Made by a program: the position numbers and the translations under genes. Shown in pieces: positions 44,924-59,007 of a DNA stretch of 62,000 nt. Each line of letters begins with the position of its first letter. Positions within the stretch are counted from its first letter, which is position 1. Origin of the DNA: Adiantum capillus-veneris (lineage: Eukaryota; Streptophyta; Polypodiopsida; Polypodiales; Pteridaceae). The DNA lies in the NCBI GenBank assembly GCA_014529385.2, contig CM043942.1, positions 50,360,774 to 50,422,773 on the forward strand, read 5' to 3'. The notes under the pieces were generated by a model that ran no database searches, was not told where the DNA came from, and saw only the letters and a program-made list of their open reading frames with translations.

Positions 44924-45989
44924 GACTTGTATACTGGGGCACTTATGGGACGGTGACAACAAGAGTTGGAAAACCATTGACCGTCTAGTTACCCACTACC
45001 AACTAAATAGCTTGGAGGTCTTGCTGGTCCACAAAGTGAGGAAAGAGCTTGACAATATAGTGACGCCTATCTGTGATTCGGAGTTAAACGGGAATGCCTG
45101 GAAATGGCCCAGAAGAAGTCTCTTCTGGAAACCCCATGCTAAAGACATCTATCAGACAATGATACATAAGAAGAATTGGTCTAGCCCCTTAACAAGATAT
45201 GGAAAAAACAATGGCCGGATGAAAGGTGGGAGCAAGTAATGGAGAACATCTGGAAGCCAAAGGTTCCGCAGCACATGAAGGTATTTTTGTGGAAGGTAAT
45301 CTAGGGTGCTCTACCGACGGGGGTGAAGATTCAGGAAAGAGGGATTGGGTCAGATCGATGCTTGGGATGCAGGTTGGCTAATGAATATCTGGCTCACCTC
45401 TCATGGATTGCCCAACTATCAAAGGCCTCGTAGGGAAAATATGTAAGTGGTTCCAAAGAACATGGAAAATTAGTTTTTACAAGACTGATCTCTTCCTTGG
45501 AGGGAAGAATTCGAGTGATCCTAACATCCTCATCAGCACTCAAATCGTCAGATACGTCTTCTTACATAATGTATGGCAGACAAGGAACCGCCGTGTGTTT
45601 GAAGGAGGTCTTGAAGTGGCAAGCTTCGCAAAAATTATACAAGAAAGCAAAGTGCTAATATGGACGCTCGGATGCAAGCAACACTCGGAGGATTGGTCTA
45701 GGACTACTTGGGCTTTGTTGACAGTAGAGGGCACGCCTAGGACGGGGGAAAATCTTGGCTATCGGTAATTAAAAGATCTCAAAAGAACATGATAAGGGAC
45801 CCTTTGTATCAAGGATAAGGGGGCGAGTTGGGTGGGATGGCTGCCCTGATAGCCGTTGTAATTATGATCCCTGGATGATGTCATGGCTTAACACGAGCAT
45901 GACAAGACCTTGTAATTATTTGGGTTGATAAATAGAATTCACTCACAATTGTGAGTTTTGCTATTAAAAAAAAAAAAAAAGGGACTTGT
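44924..45989 (+). mobile_element. 5'-truncated L1-type LINE inserted in the Helitron
   Basis: The element body (44931-45982) matches 7170-8130 of the LINE in copy A, from CACTTMTGGGACRRTGMCAAC to the 3' UTR and a pure A run of 15 (45966-45980). The 7-mer GACTTGT at 44924-44930 and 45983-45989 is a likely target duplication. Short open pieces (45012-45239, 45403-45768) are the broken zf-RVT region. The clean tail suggests it is younger than the Helitron. Confidence 0.9.
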
Positions 45990-46369
45990 GGAATGACCTC
46001 CTTTTGACAATGAAAAAAAAGATTTACTTTCTTTCTTTGCCAAATACTTTTCACTCTACATAAAATATGTCTCATACAAAAAAGTTAAATTGGAGGGGAA
46101 TTTTACTCAATGCAGATTTGACTTTTGAATTTGAAGATATATTAGGATTATTATTTTCAAGGGGATTTTTTCAAGATCAATATTGATATTATTTTAATAA
46201 ATTCTATAATTTTGTATTTTAAAATTTTGAAAATTACTCTAAAGAGACACTCATATACTCTTTCTTAAAGTTCTAGAAAAATTGACATCTCCACAAGTCA
46301 CGAGGAAACGTGCTATCCCGTCCCCTCTCCCACCAAGTTGTTGATTTTTTGCGATGATTGTGTACGCAC

Positions 46370-46414
<45 letters not shown>

Positions 46415-46517
46415 AGGAAAACTCGAAATTTGAGTATCTTTCTATGAATAGAGGGGGGGGTTTGCTTGCTTATCATAAAGTGAAGCCAAACCATGCCAAC
46501 TCCAAATGTAGTTCACA

Positions 46518-46549
<32 letters not shown>

Positions 46550-46676
46550 GAGAGAGAGAGAGAAGGGCATCAATCAATGAGAAGAAGAGAGTAGATAGAG
46601 GTTGTGTGTGTTAAAAGAGAGAGCCAATCAACGAGAAGAAAAGAGCCGAGAGGTGAATTGTGTGTGTATATATATA

Positions 46677-46715
<39 letters not shown>

Positions 46716-46931
46716 TATATCTTATATATACATATATAGAGAGAGAGGAGAGAGAGAGAGAGAGGGGAGGAGAGAGTGAGGAGGAAGGGAGGGGGGGAGA
46801 GAGAGCACTGATAATGAAAAGAAAATAGGAGAGAGAGAGAAGAGAGAGAGAGAAGAGAGAGAGAGTCATAGAAGCATTGATTTTAACAAATATCACATTA
46901 ACTATCCTCAGTTTTTAGTAAAAAGATAGAA

Positions 46932-46967
<36 letters not shown>

Positions 46968-47186
46968 GATGAAGAAGAAAAGAAGATTAAAGAAGAAAAA
47001 GAAGATTAAGATTCTACCTCCAATAAATTTTGAACTCTAAATCTGTTTTCTTGAAGGGAATTGGATAACCAATCTAACTACATGTAGGCAACAAAAAGAA
47101 ATTTTAATTGCCTCTCTCTCTTCTCTCTCTCTCTCAAAAAAGGCTTATTCGTATTATTTGAAAAATCTCTGAGAATTCACCCACGG

Positions 47187-47238
<52 letters not shown>

Positions 47239-47394
47239 AGAGGTATTAATCAATGAGAAGAAGAGAGTAGATAGAGGTTGTATGTGTTAAAAGAGAGAGC
47301 CAATCAACGAAAAGAAGAGAGCAAAGAGACATGTGTGATATATATTATATATATATATATATAGAGCCACTGATCAATGAAAAGAAATAGGTAG

Positions 47395-47435
<41 letters not shown>

Positions 47436-47495
47436 TCATAGAGATGTTGATTTTCAACAACTACTCACAACAAAGTATCTTCAGTTTTCAGTAAA

Positions 47496-47549
<54 letters not shown>

Positions 47550-47797
47550 AAGAAGAAAAAGAAGATTAGTTCTACCTCCAATAAATCTTGAACTTGAATC
47601 TGAAAGAAAGAAGAAGATTAGTTCTACCTCCAATAAATCTTGAACTCTGAATCTGTTTCTTAGAAGGGAATTTGGATGAAGAAGAAAAAGAAGATTAGTT
47701 CTACCTCCAATAAATTTTGAACTCTGAATCTGTTTCTTAGAAGGGAATTTGGATGACCAATCTACTACATGTAGGTAATAAAAAGGGAATTTTAACT

Positions 47798-47836
<39 letters not shown>

Positions 47837-48653
47837 AATGGCTTATTCGTATTATTTGAAAAATCTCTGAGAATACCTAGATGATGATGAATTTGAGAGA
47901 ACTAGATCAACAAATTGGAAATGTGAGAAACAAGTACAACTAGCTACATGCACAAATTAAAAAACCAAAAACTACAAAAGCCTCTCCTAAAGATAGTAAA
48001 ATTTTCCATGGTAAGCTAAATGGAGAGAGAATGACAACAGCTTTGAAAGGTAGGCCTTTCCACCAAAACCACACTTTGCAATCCATATATATGCACACAC
48101 ACACACACACATATACATATATACACGTGAAGAGTAAGACTGTATGAATGAAAAGCCTTTTGACAATGAAAAGTAAAAAAACGTACTTCGTTTTTTTTTT
48201 GACAAAAAGACTTTCTACTCTACTAGGATAAATCATAAAAAAAGATAAGTTTGAGGAGGTTTTTTCTACTCAATGCAAATATGGCTTTTAAAGATATATT
48301 TGAATTTTTTTTTCAAGGGAATGTTTTAAATACCAATATTGATATTATTTTTACAAATTGTGTAATTTAATATTTTTAAATTTTTAAAAATTACTCTAAA
48401 GAGGTACTCCTCTACTCTTTCTAAAGTTCTTGAAAAATTGACACCTCCATGTGTCACGAGCACCCTCGTCCCCTCCCCCACAGAGTTGTTGATTGTTGCG
48501 ATGAGTGTGTATACGCACGCGTACACAAAAGAGAGACTAAGGAACCTGGAGGGTTGAGTATGTTTCTACAAATAGAGGGGGATTGGTTTGCTTATGGCAA
48601 AGTTAATCCATCCACATGCCAACTCTAAATGTAATTCAAGTTTTTCGCGGGGT

Positions 48654-48696
<43 letters not shown>

Positions 48697-48880
48697 GGAG
48701 GTTTGTGAAAAGCCCATTATTAAATTCAACAAGAGTGCATTTGATTGTGTGAATCCTCTTCTAAGATCATGGCTAGGCCGATGTCAAAGCATGGACATGT
48801 GTGTGTGTGTGTGTGTATGTATGTGACATGTTTGTGTAATATATATAATATATGTATATATATATATAAATATATATATA
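45990..48880. repeat. GA/TA-rich region with large internal duplications
   Basis: No gene. Similar blocks: about 45985-46570 with 48140-48700 (CCTTTTGACAATGAAAA, TCTTTCTWAAGTTCTWGAAA, TTTGCTTRT); 46560-46660 with 47235-47325 (TAGATAGAGGTTGTRTGTG); and TCTACCTCCAATAAATYTTG three to four times between 47014 and 47710. GA runs at 46375-46410, 46520-46562, 46740-46865, 46940-46968, 47190-47236, 47395-47435, 47505-47545 and 48657-48692; a CT run at 47801-47833; TA runs at 46668-46740, 47338-47362 and 48838-48883. Confidence 0.85.
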
Positions 48881-48883
48881 TAT

Positions 48884-49065
48884 GATGCCACCTTCGAAGA
48901 AGGTGAGGGAGCAGAGTGCCACAATTGCTTCTTCTCAACCACATCAATGCACGGGTCACATACTAATGTATATATGTACATGCTGCCACCGTTAGGGGAA
49001 GGTGGGGGAGGAGAGTGCCATGATTGCTTCTTCTTAGCCGCAGCAACGTGCGGGTCACATACTAG
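48884..49065 (+). repeat. Tandem Helitron 3' termini
   Basis: Units 48884-48966 and 48982-49065 share GCCACC...AAGGTG, GAGTGCCA, ATTGCTTCTTCT and GGGTCACATACTA; the first ends CTAA, the second CTAG, both valid CTRR ends. The first contains a perfect hairpin CACCTTC-GAA-GAAGGTG (48889-48905) about 60 nt from its end; in the second only CCACC/GGTGG remains (48986-49005). Confidence 0.85.
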
Positions 49066-49404
49066 TGTTATTTAAAGGGGAATAATGAATGTGTAGCTTG
49101 GTGTTTAAGTATTGGACTCGTTCTACAAGGTTGAAATCATGACTACATAAAACATAGTGTGTGTGTGTGTGCGCGTTGTGTGCGTGTATGATTTTATTAT
49201 CCGTCCCTTACGCACCCACCCCCATTTTGGGCACGCCCCTGCTCGGCCAAAAGTATGCTACTGCTCACTATTCGGCATGATCTACAGATTGCATAGTTTG
49301 GACTCAAATCTATGGCACAATTGAGAGGACTAGTGCAACCCTAATGGTATGAGCGGTGTCAAAGAAGGCCACTAGCAAGTGTGCCTCATATTACATATTG
49401 AGTA
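49066..49404. repeat. Segmental duplication, copy B, right flank of the Helitron
   Basis: Matches 404-750 of copy A, starting TGTTATTTAAAGG. Confidence 0.9.
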
Positions 49405-51368
<1,964 letters not shown>

Positions 51369-52176
51369 TAGGAGAGAAGTTCCATAGAAAAGTTTAAATT
51401 GATGGGGATTCTTGGCAAAATTAAACTTAGAGAATATGGAGCGAGGCAATCTCATCATAGACACCGTTCACATGGGCATGGAAGAATCATGGGCTGACCT
51501 TACCCATAAGTGAAGATCTAAATCGGTAAACAAAGAAAGGTGTGTAAGTTTGTGTGTGCACACGGCACCCAACTTGAAGTGGGGGAGATGGACAAAAAAT
51601 CTAGTGTTTAAAATTGTTTTTTAATAAATTACCTCGTGACTTTTTTATGAAACTCTTTGGATGACATTTTGGTACTCCTTGCGAGGTGTGAAAATAATTA
51701 TGAGAGAATGTGTTTGCATATTGCACATGCTCGAAATAAACCTGAAATTTACTATCAAATTAAACATTTGAAGGTTAGACGACCTCTTAAATGGTGGAAA
51801 ATTAAATCTAAAAACCTTCAAATATACTCCGTATGACTCTTATTTGTAGGTTTTCCAAGTTTTGAAAAACAACGGTGTGCATTTGCTCACATGCACGCAT
51901 CAAAACGAGCAAAGACCTATAAGAGACGACCTCTGAAATTGTGAAAAATAAATCTAAAAACGTTCAAATATACTCAATATGACTCTTATTTGTAGGTTTT
52001 CCAAGTTTTGTTAAACATGGGTGTGCGTGCACGCGCTTGCCTCATGGGCTGTGAATCAAAGAAGGCATTGGGCGAGCAAGATAAAAAAGAACAAAGACCT
52101 ATAAGTTAAAGACGGCGTGTGACTCTGCTACTTTTAAGCCAATACAAGGCTTAGCATTTGTTCAACCGGTAGTGAC

Positions 52177-52223
<47 letters not shown>

Positions 52224-52663
52224 GGGGGGGGGGGCAAAACCAAAAATAATGGTATGACAATGACTCCATAAACATTTCAATAAAAGAACCACATGTTTGC
52301 TATCTGACAATCTGGCATGAATGGGTCTTCTCTCTACCCGAATCTTAGTTGATTGCCATGATCACAACTACCTACAATTGTAACCAAGCAATATAAGCAT
52401 TTCAAACAGTTGAAACGTTGTCCAATCTTTGATAAATATGTGGAAACAATGCACCAACATTTTTTTGCAGATCTCATATATGCACTTTGATTGAAGATAT
52501 ACCTTGCTACTCAAGAAAAAGGTTCGAAATGGAGCCCCACTTTGTCATAGCAACAATAAAGACTTCAAAGAAGCTGACATGAAATTCAGAGCGGTGATTA
52601 TTCCTCACAGAGTTTCAGGTGCCTCGTCCACACACTTACTCACACCCGTAGGAAAACTTTTGG
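51369..52663. repeat. Segmental duplication, copy B, distal part with empty LINE site
   Basis: 51369-52287 matches 761-1746 and 52276-52663 matches 8137-8521 of copy A without interruption. The single TTCAATAAAAGA at 52276-52287 is the unoccupied LINE target. A G run (52214-52234) lies after the GA run. The PPR 3' end is cut at about 52663 by the chromovirus LTR. Confidence 0.92.
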
Positions 52664-53848
52664 TGTAGCATTTAATTGTGTGTAGCAGAAAATAGCATGA
52701 ACATAGTGAGCATTTCATTAGAATAGATTACTAATGAGAATAACAAGAGGGCTAGGGTGGAGAGAGCAACAAAAAGCATAACACCTTGTTAGATAGCATG
52801 AACAATACTTCAAAAGAGAGAGAAATTAAGCTATTGACAACAATTGAGGACCGGATTTACATGGAGCCAGTCCCCCCTCGAAAAGGCTTTGTATTATGGT
52901 TTCTCCCATCAAGAGAGACATTTTACAATACAATTCTTTGTGTTCCTTCAATACTATCTAGTGCAATGAAGATGGAAACTTCATGCACCAAGCAAAACAC
53001 TTATCAAACACAACATCAATTCCCTCACGGTCTCAGACCCAAGACCTCACACACCTTCGAAGACGGTGAGAGCTAGCGGGGTATGAGAGTAGATTGAGAG
53101 CAAGGAGTATTCTTACGAGAAAGATGTACATCTCCTCACATAATCACTCATATTAGCATAGCTTAGCTTAGTAATTAGCATGGTAGACGAGATGAGCATG
53201 CATTGAAGCTTGGCTCTTGTTTGGATTTGCATCACAAAGCCAAGAGTTGTTGATGTTGGCCTCCCTTCTCACAAGCTTGGAGTAGGTGATAAGCTTTCCA
53301 TTAAAGCTTGAGAAGAGAGAGAGAGAGAGAGAGTCTTCTTTGCTTCACACATGAGATTTTGTGAGTGTGTGTGTGATAATGCCTTGCAAAAATCAGCCCC
53401 CTATCTCTCTTGGTCGACCCCCCTTGCTAATTACTCATGCTAGCATCCTATTGGACCTCCCCAGGCTTAGCCAATGACAATTAAGCAGCATAAGTGATAG
53501 ACTTCTGACATGTTTCCCCCTTTTGTGAGAGCTTTAGGTAATTATTTAATCCAACTAAACTCTCATTGGACCCCTTTGCCTCCTGGCCAATAGGAATCAG
53601 GCAAGCCATTGGGCTGTTGAATGCTCATTGGACCCCTTGGGAGACTGTCCAATAGTCTTCTAGAGAGCTTAATTCCCATTGGTTATTTTATTAAGTGTTT
53701 TTAAATTGATTAAACTAGATTTACTCTAGCCTAGTTCTCATTGGTCCACCTCCAAGGCCATCCAATAGGATTTGAGTACACCTTGTGGGCATCTGGGCTA
53801 GGGAGCTGACATGTGTCCCTCATTCCCTTTGTGTAAAGGGAGATTGTG

Positions 53849-53892
<44 letters not shown>

Positions 53893-54271
53893 ATCTTCTC
53901 TCTCATCCCCTACTTGCAAGGCTCGCCCCCTCCTATGTAGGGATGGATGAAGACTTTTGGGGCACACACAAAGCATCCAATTTCCCTAATGTTTGACATT
54001 TGGACACAACCTTTGGTTTTTGGAACCTTAGCATTTTGGAAGTCTTAATGGGCTGAACCTTAGGGTCTTTTAAGCCCATTGTTGCACATAGCTCTTTTGC
54101 AGATGGCCCCCCTTTTGGATCCCTATTTTCCCTCGTTTGGATCCCTACTGTGGCCGGTCTGCTAACTTAACCAATATTCTAGCTTTTTCTCCCTTGGCAC
54201 TTTCCCATATTAAATGATCAGTTTAACATGAGAAAATCATTTAGGAGAATTAGAACTTGATTAGTATGACA
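52664..54271 (-). repeat. 3' LTR of the chromovirus (LTR A2)
   Basis: About 1.61 kb, similar to the solo LTR at 15486-17173. Plus-strand ends are TGTAGC and ATGACA; on the minus strand it begins TGTCATACTAATC. A polypurine tract borders it inside (54275-54284). The outer border falls where similarity to copy A stops (aaaacttt then YGG). GT run at 53842-53892. No coding sequence. Confidence 0.82.
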
Positions 54272-54274
54272 TTA

Positions 54275-54284
54275 CCTCTCTCTT
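54275..54284 (-). promoter_or_regulatory. Chromovirus polypurine tract
   Basis: The minus strand reads AAGAGAGAGG three bases before the LTR start TGTCATAC. Confidence 0.75.
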
Positions 54285-54625
54285 GAAATCATAGTCATCC
54301 TCGACTATGGTGTAGAGAAGATAAAGCATATTCATGAGTCATTTTTCTTAGCGGGTAGAGGATCCCTATGTTACCCTACCACATCCTTCCAGAATGGATG
54401 ACTAGTCCATTTGGCACTTGAGAGCCTAAGCTTCCGCAAGCATGTTTGCACATTAGTCCTATCAGTCTTCCATAGTAGAGTGACAAGCTCTACTTGGTGT
54501 TCGGGAGACGTCGTCTCCACAAACTTGATCTAAGCATGCATACTACTTCATTTTTGTGCACAATAAAGAAAAAGAGAGTCTTATAAGACAAAAACTTTGT
54601 TCATTTTTAACATTTGTACATTTGC
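54285..54625. other. Chromovirus 3' untranslated region
   Basis: Noncoding stretch between the end of the chromodomain-like tail and the polypurine tract. Nothing else seen. Confidence 0.55.
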
Positions 54626-55930
54626 TTAATCTTGGGAAGCATTGTAAGCATTGACAAGGTTTAGGTTATCCTTTAATTGTATGCCTTGCATCCATCTATC
54701 ATCTTCAAAAGGATAATTCTTAAAATTAATAAGATATCGTCGGATAGTCTTGCCGCTTCTTAATACCTTGTCTTCATGTCGGAGAATGGACTCGGGCTGC
54801 AGCACCTCTTCTTGGTCCTCGATCTCCGGTGGGTCTTCAGTAGTTGGTTCTTGAGGTGGCTCTCCTTTGTAAGGCTTTAATAGGCTCACATGGAAATAAT
54901 TGTGTATGAGACAGTGATTGGGAAACTTGAGTTGATAGGCCATCTCATTGATTGGCCTAAGAATCTTTTTGCTAGTTTAGCATAGTACTTTTGGTGTCCC
55001 ATAGGATTCTTGCCCGCCGTGTGCCTTAGTCGAGCCTTGGGAAATTTTAATAAGACCCAATCATTTTCATTAAAGTCTTGGGCTCTTCTGTGCTTGTCAG
55101 CAGCAGTAGCCTTTTGCCTTTGCTGTGAGATAGAGATAGCATCCTTAATCTTTTGAAAAGATTCTTGTAGGTCTCGGCTATACTCATTTGCAGCGAAGAT
55201 CTTTCCATGAACCTTAAGTATCAAGGGACTTTTTGATCTTCCCTCAATTACCTCAAAAGGTGCTTTTCCAATGGAAGTATGTACAGTGTTATTGTAAGCA
55301 TACTCCACTAAGGGTAAGTACTTCTCCCATTGGTATCTTTGATCTACTTCCGTTACATAGGCTTTTAGTAGATCAAGAATTGTTAGGTTAGCTATTTCAC
55401 TTTGGCCATCCGTTTGTGGATGATAGGCCGAAGAGAAGTTTAGCCTTGTCCCTAAATTCTCAAAGAGACCCTTCCAAAAATTACTGGTCATTCTAGGATC
55501 TCTATCTAACACTATGGACATTGGCAAGCCATGGTACTTGAAAATTTGTGAAATAATGAGAGTTGCCATTTGATGGGCTTTGATAGTCTTTTTGACATGT
55601 ATAAAATGAGCTTGTTTACTAAACCTGTCTACTATCGTCCATATTCCCGTATTTCCATGGATAGACTTAGGCAATCCAAAGATAAAATCCATGTATACTC
55701 TCTCCCATGGTGAATGAGGGAATGGCAAGGGTTGAAGCAATTGAGGTTGCTTCCCTCTATCAAATTTTGTCTTTTAGCATACCAAACATTTAGAAGCATA
55801 CTCTTGTATGTTTTCTTTCATGGTAGGCCAATAGAAATATGTTTCAATTCCTTTTAGGGTAGATTGAATCCCTCTATGTCCCGCTATCAAAGAGTTGGCG
55901 ATCTTGCCAGGAAGGTACCGGTCCTCTAGC
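54626..55930 (-). pseudogene. Chromovirus integrase with C-terminal chromodomain
   Basis: Read from about 55930: IAGHRGIQSTLKGIETYFYW and NIQEYASKCLVC (zinc end, then a stop), YMDFIFGLPKSIHGNTGIWT, SIVLDRDPRMTSNFWKGLFE and YHPQTDGQSEIANLTILDLL for the DDE core (the usual Glu at QSE is present), then a GPY/F-like end and, in another frame, QPESILRHEDKVLRSGKTIR plus YLINFKNYPFEDDRWM, a degenerate chromodomain (consensus YLVKWKGYPxExxTWE). Chromodomains steer insertion to marked chromatin. A frameshift lies near 54940. The element is cut off upstream by the gypsy 3 LTR at 55931. Confidence 0.87.
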
Positions 55931-57591
55931 TGTGAGGGTTTGTGGGGAGACTGTGAAGGCTTTCACTTAAGCAAGCTTAGTGTTTGTAGCAAATACATTG
56001 TGTGTAGCCATTGGAATCTTACATGCAGACACACACATATGCACAGGTGAAACCCTCAAAACAAAACAAAGATGAAAACCTCAAGGCTTTGATCATATCT
56101 AATCAAAGGTAAGATTAAAGGGTTCACTGATGCATTTATAGCAGCAAGTCGTTGTGCTCCAAATAGACTACGAATGGTTCTTTGAAACTGTAACTTAGTG
56201 CTTACAAAGATGTAGATGTTTTGCCTAGTGATAGGAGTGAGCCGTGTGTACAAGTCTTCTTGGTTCATAGTAATATTAAGAAAGCAAGGCTCAACCCCTA
56301 GAGGAGAATAAATGTGCACATCGAAATAATTAGAGTAGTCTAGTAGTGGCAGATAAGAGGACGTGGAGAAAGAAGAATTTCTCGCAGTCTTTCCGGCCCA
56401 AAGAGTAACACAATTCTCTGTTGGAAGTGGATTTTATGGCTAATACAAACATTAATCCTAATATTTTGCACAAAGTGAAAGGGTTGAAAGGTTACACCAT
56501 TGGGATTATTCATCTAAGAAAGATTAGAAAGCAGTCAAACAACACAAAGACCCACACAAGCTTAAGCCAAAGAAGTGAAGCACACCTCAAGACTTTGTGG
56601 TCTTGTAGCCAACTTCATGAAGTAGAAGATGAGTAGTAGTACCCAACACCGTTTGAGAGCCACCAACAATGCCTCCTTATCGATGAAAGAAGGTTTCATA
56701 GAGTGTATGAGTACTACAAGTGAGGAGATAGAAGGCTTGAGGCATGAAGTAGCAAGCTAAAGATGTGTTGGGCTGAAATTGAGAGAAAGTTTCACTCAAG
56801 GAGATGGCTAGGATGTTGGGTAATGGCTTGATACAGTGGCTTGATTGTGAGGAGTGCTTGAGCACTTGATTGCCTGATGGTTTTCTTGATGCTCAAGTGA
56901 GGGACAAGAGGCTCTATTTATAGGTGAATTTGCCCTTTGAAGAACATATTTGCTTAGAAATATCCAAGGGATTTGTGTGACATGTATCTATCTTTTCAAA
57001 ATATCTTGAAATTATCTTCAAAGTTTCTAGATCTTTCTCTTCAAGAAATATCTAGAGGTTCTTCTAGATCTTTCTCCAAATATCTTCTCCTTGCCGCCAC
57101 ATGTCAAGGGTTAAGCTTCCAAGAGTTGTTGAGCTATGGTGGGAACATGTGCATACAATATCTTCTTAAATAATTGAGAGAGAGCTTTGCATACATCATG
57201 GATGACATCAAACAAACTCGTAACCACTTTTATAAGGGATTTTTCTAGGTCCATAGTCACTCCAAAGTGTACCTACTATGTGTAGAATGACACCTCATGG
57301 GGTATACTATGACTAAGGCCACTTTTGGCCATGCTACACATGGCATATGCCACCTAGGATGCCTAGTAGATAGGAGGTATGTTTTATAGGCTTATTTCAT
57401 CATGGCTCCAAGAAGAGGTTCACAAAGAAGCCCGGAATCATAGGACAAAGCCCATTCCCAACAAGAGTGACACATCAGACTTCGACTAGCTTTTTCCATG
57501 CTAAATAGAAAATGCATATACTTATGCACACTTAAGGCATACACATAAAATCCACAATATTGTAGGGCTTAGCTTCCGTTCCCACTATGCA
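55931..57591 (-). repeat. 3' LTR of gypsy 3 (LTR B2)
   Basis: About 1.66 kb, colinear with the solo LTR at 19742-21443, with TATA box CTATAAATAG on the minus strand (56923-56914). At its high-coordinate side lies the end of gypsy 3 integrase with a G-rich tract (GAGGGGGTGGATG, about 57608-57625, minus strand) that may be the polypurine tract; if so the LTR could reach 57607. The other edge lies inside chromovirus integrase, showing nesting. Confidence 0.78.
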
Positions 57592-58780
57592 CGTGCCATA
57601 GCACGACATCCACCCCCTCTAAACCTGCACATCCTCGGGTATGTGCCACAGTCAATATTTGCAAGTTTGACTCTCTTGGAGTTTCTTTTTCATCATCTTC
57701 ACTGGGTGATTCCAAAACTTCATTCTCAGTTACTTCATTAGCCGGATGACTATCCTCTCTTCTTTTGAATACCTTGATTCTCTTTCCTGCAATGGGTATC
57801 TTTATCTCTGTTCCATCCGATTCAGCCAAGGTGTAAGTGGCATTGTCATGTACATACTTGACTATATACGGTCCAAACCATCTTTTTGAAACCTTTTGCA
57901 TGACAGTATGTTGGTTATCAAGACTATTGTCATACACTAAAACCCAATCTCCTTGCTTAATTACCTTCCTTCTTAGACTGTGTCGTCTATCAAAGTAGTC
58001 CTTGCTTTTCAACCTGGCATTCTTCAATCTTTCTTTTGCAACCTCAATATCTTCAGGCCTTCTTTCTAGCTATCTTATACGTAAGCCAAGGAGATCTTCT
58101 CTGCTAAGCCCATCTTGCCAAGGTAGCACATTCCATGTGGGAATGGTCTCTTCAATGGGCATTACAGTCTTTTGACCATACATCAATTCTATAGGCATGT
58201 AGCCAGTTACTGAGCTGTGTGTCGTGTGATCAATCCATAGAGCATATGGTTATAGTTTTGGCCACTCACTAATTCTCCCTTCACAAGCTTTAGCCAAGGC
58301 TTTGATGATTGGCGGATGCCCTCTTTCACTTTTTCCATTGACTTCCGGATTGTGAGCGGTGGTAAGGGAAAGCTTGATTCATATCCTAGAAAATAATTCC
58401 CTTGCTTCCTCAACATCCAGCTCTCCTCTGTCTCTAGTTATCTTTCCCACACAACGATAGCGGCATATTACATCCTCAAGGAGAAATTTACATACTGCCT
58501 CTGTAGTCTTTGTCCTTAAAGCTCGCCCTTCAACCTGATTAGTCAAGTCTTCTCTTGCAAGAACCAAGTACCTCATTTGCGAGACTCCTATAGGCATGGT
58601 GACTAGATCCACAACCCATTTGTAATGCATGGCTAGTGGATAAGTAGGATGCAACCTATCACGATGTCGCACATTTGAATACATTTGACATGTTACACAT
58701 GATTCCACAAAGAGGGATACATCCTTGTACATACCTTTCCACCAATATCTTTCCTTTAGCTTTGAAAAGGTTGCCCGCAC
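57569..58780 (-). pseudogene. Gypsy 3 integrase
   Basis: Pieces 58780-58379, 58416-58207 and 58027-57569. Zinc end: RATFSKLKERYWWKGM and CVTCQMYS. Core: WVVDLVTMPIGVSQMRYLVL (first Asp), KITRDRGELD (second), and in the shifted frame PEVNGKSERGHPP (Glu). C-terminal domain: DWVLVYDNSLDNQHTVMQK, RWFGPYIVKYVHDNATYTLA and a basic KRIKVFKRRED. It ends in an acidic stretch. Breaks near 58390, 58250 and 58070. Confidence 0.87.
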
Positions 58781-59007
58781 ACCACGGTGTCCAGCCCATA
58801 GGTTCTCATGAAACTCCTGAATGAGCTTTACTTGACTCTATTTGTTACATACTACCCTTTGTGGTATAGCACCCCTCTATTTTGGATGTTTCCATAAGTA
58901 ACCATCCTGCAGAAAGTACCCATATTCTTTTCTGTGTATCCTCTTAAACTCATGCTCAAACCAATCACCCTGTTTTGTTAAAGTACTCAAATAATGACCA
59001 TAAGCAA

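Larger units (their letters stand above)
31383..49065 (+). mobile_element. Helitron (Helentron/Helitron2-like), 17.7 kb, degenerate
   Basis: Begins TCTATACTTC and ends ACATACTAG (CTAG fits the CTRR end of Helitrons). The empty site in copy A (T403/T404) shows insertion between two T residues without target duplication. It encodes an RPA-like protein and a Rep-helicase polyprotein with a C-terminal EEP endonuclease, the last being a hallmark of Helentrons, which are also known to prefer T-T targets. Length is inflated by insertions: a copia fragment, an LTR-like block, a truncated LINE and GA/TA-rich repeats (45990-48880). All genes are broken. Rolling-circle transposition is inferred from the family. 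Confidence 0.88.

Noticed and set aside
46375-46968. Arg-Glu-rich open frames in the GA region
   Set aside because: Microsatellite translations only.
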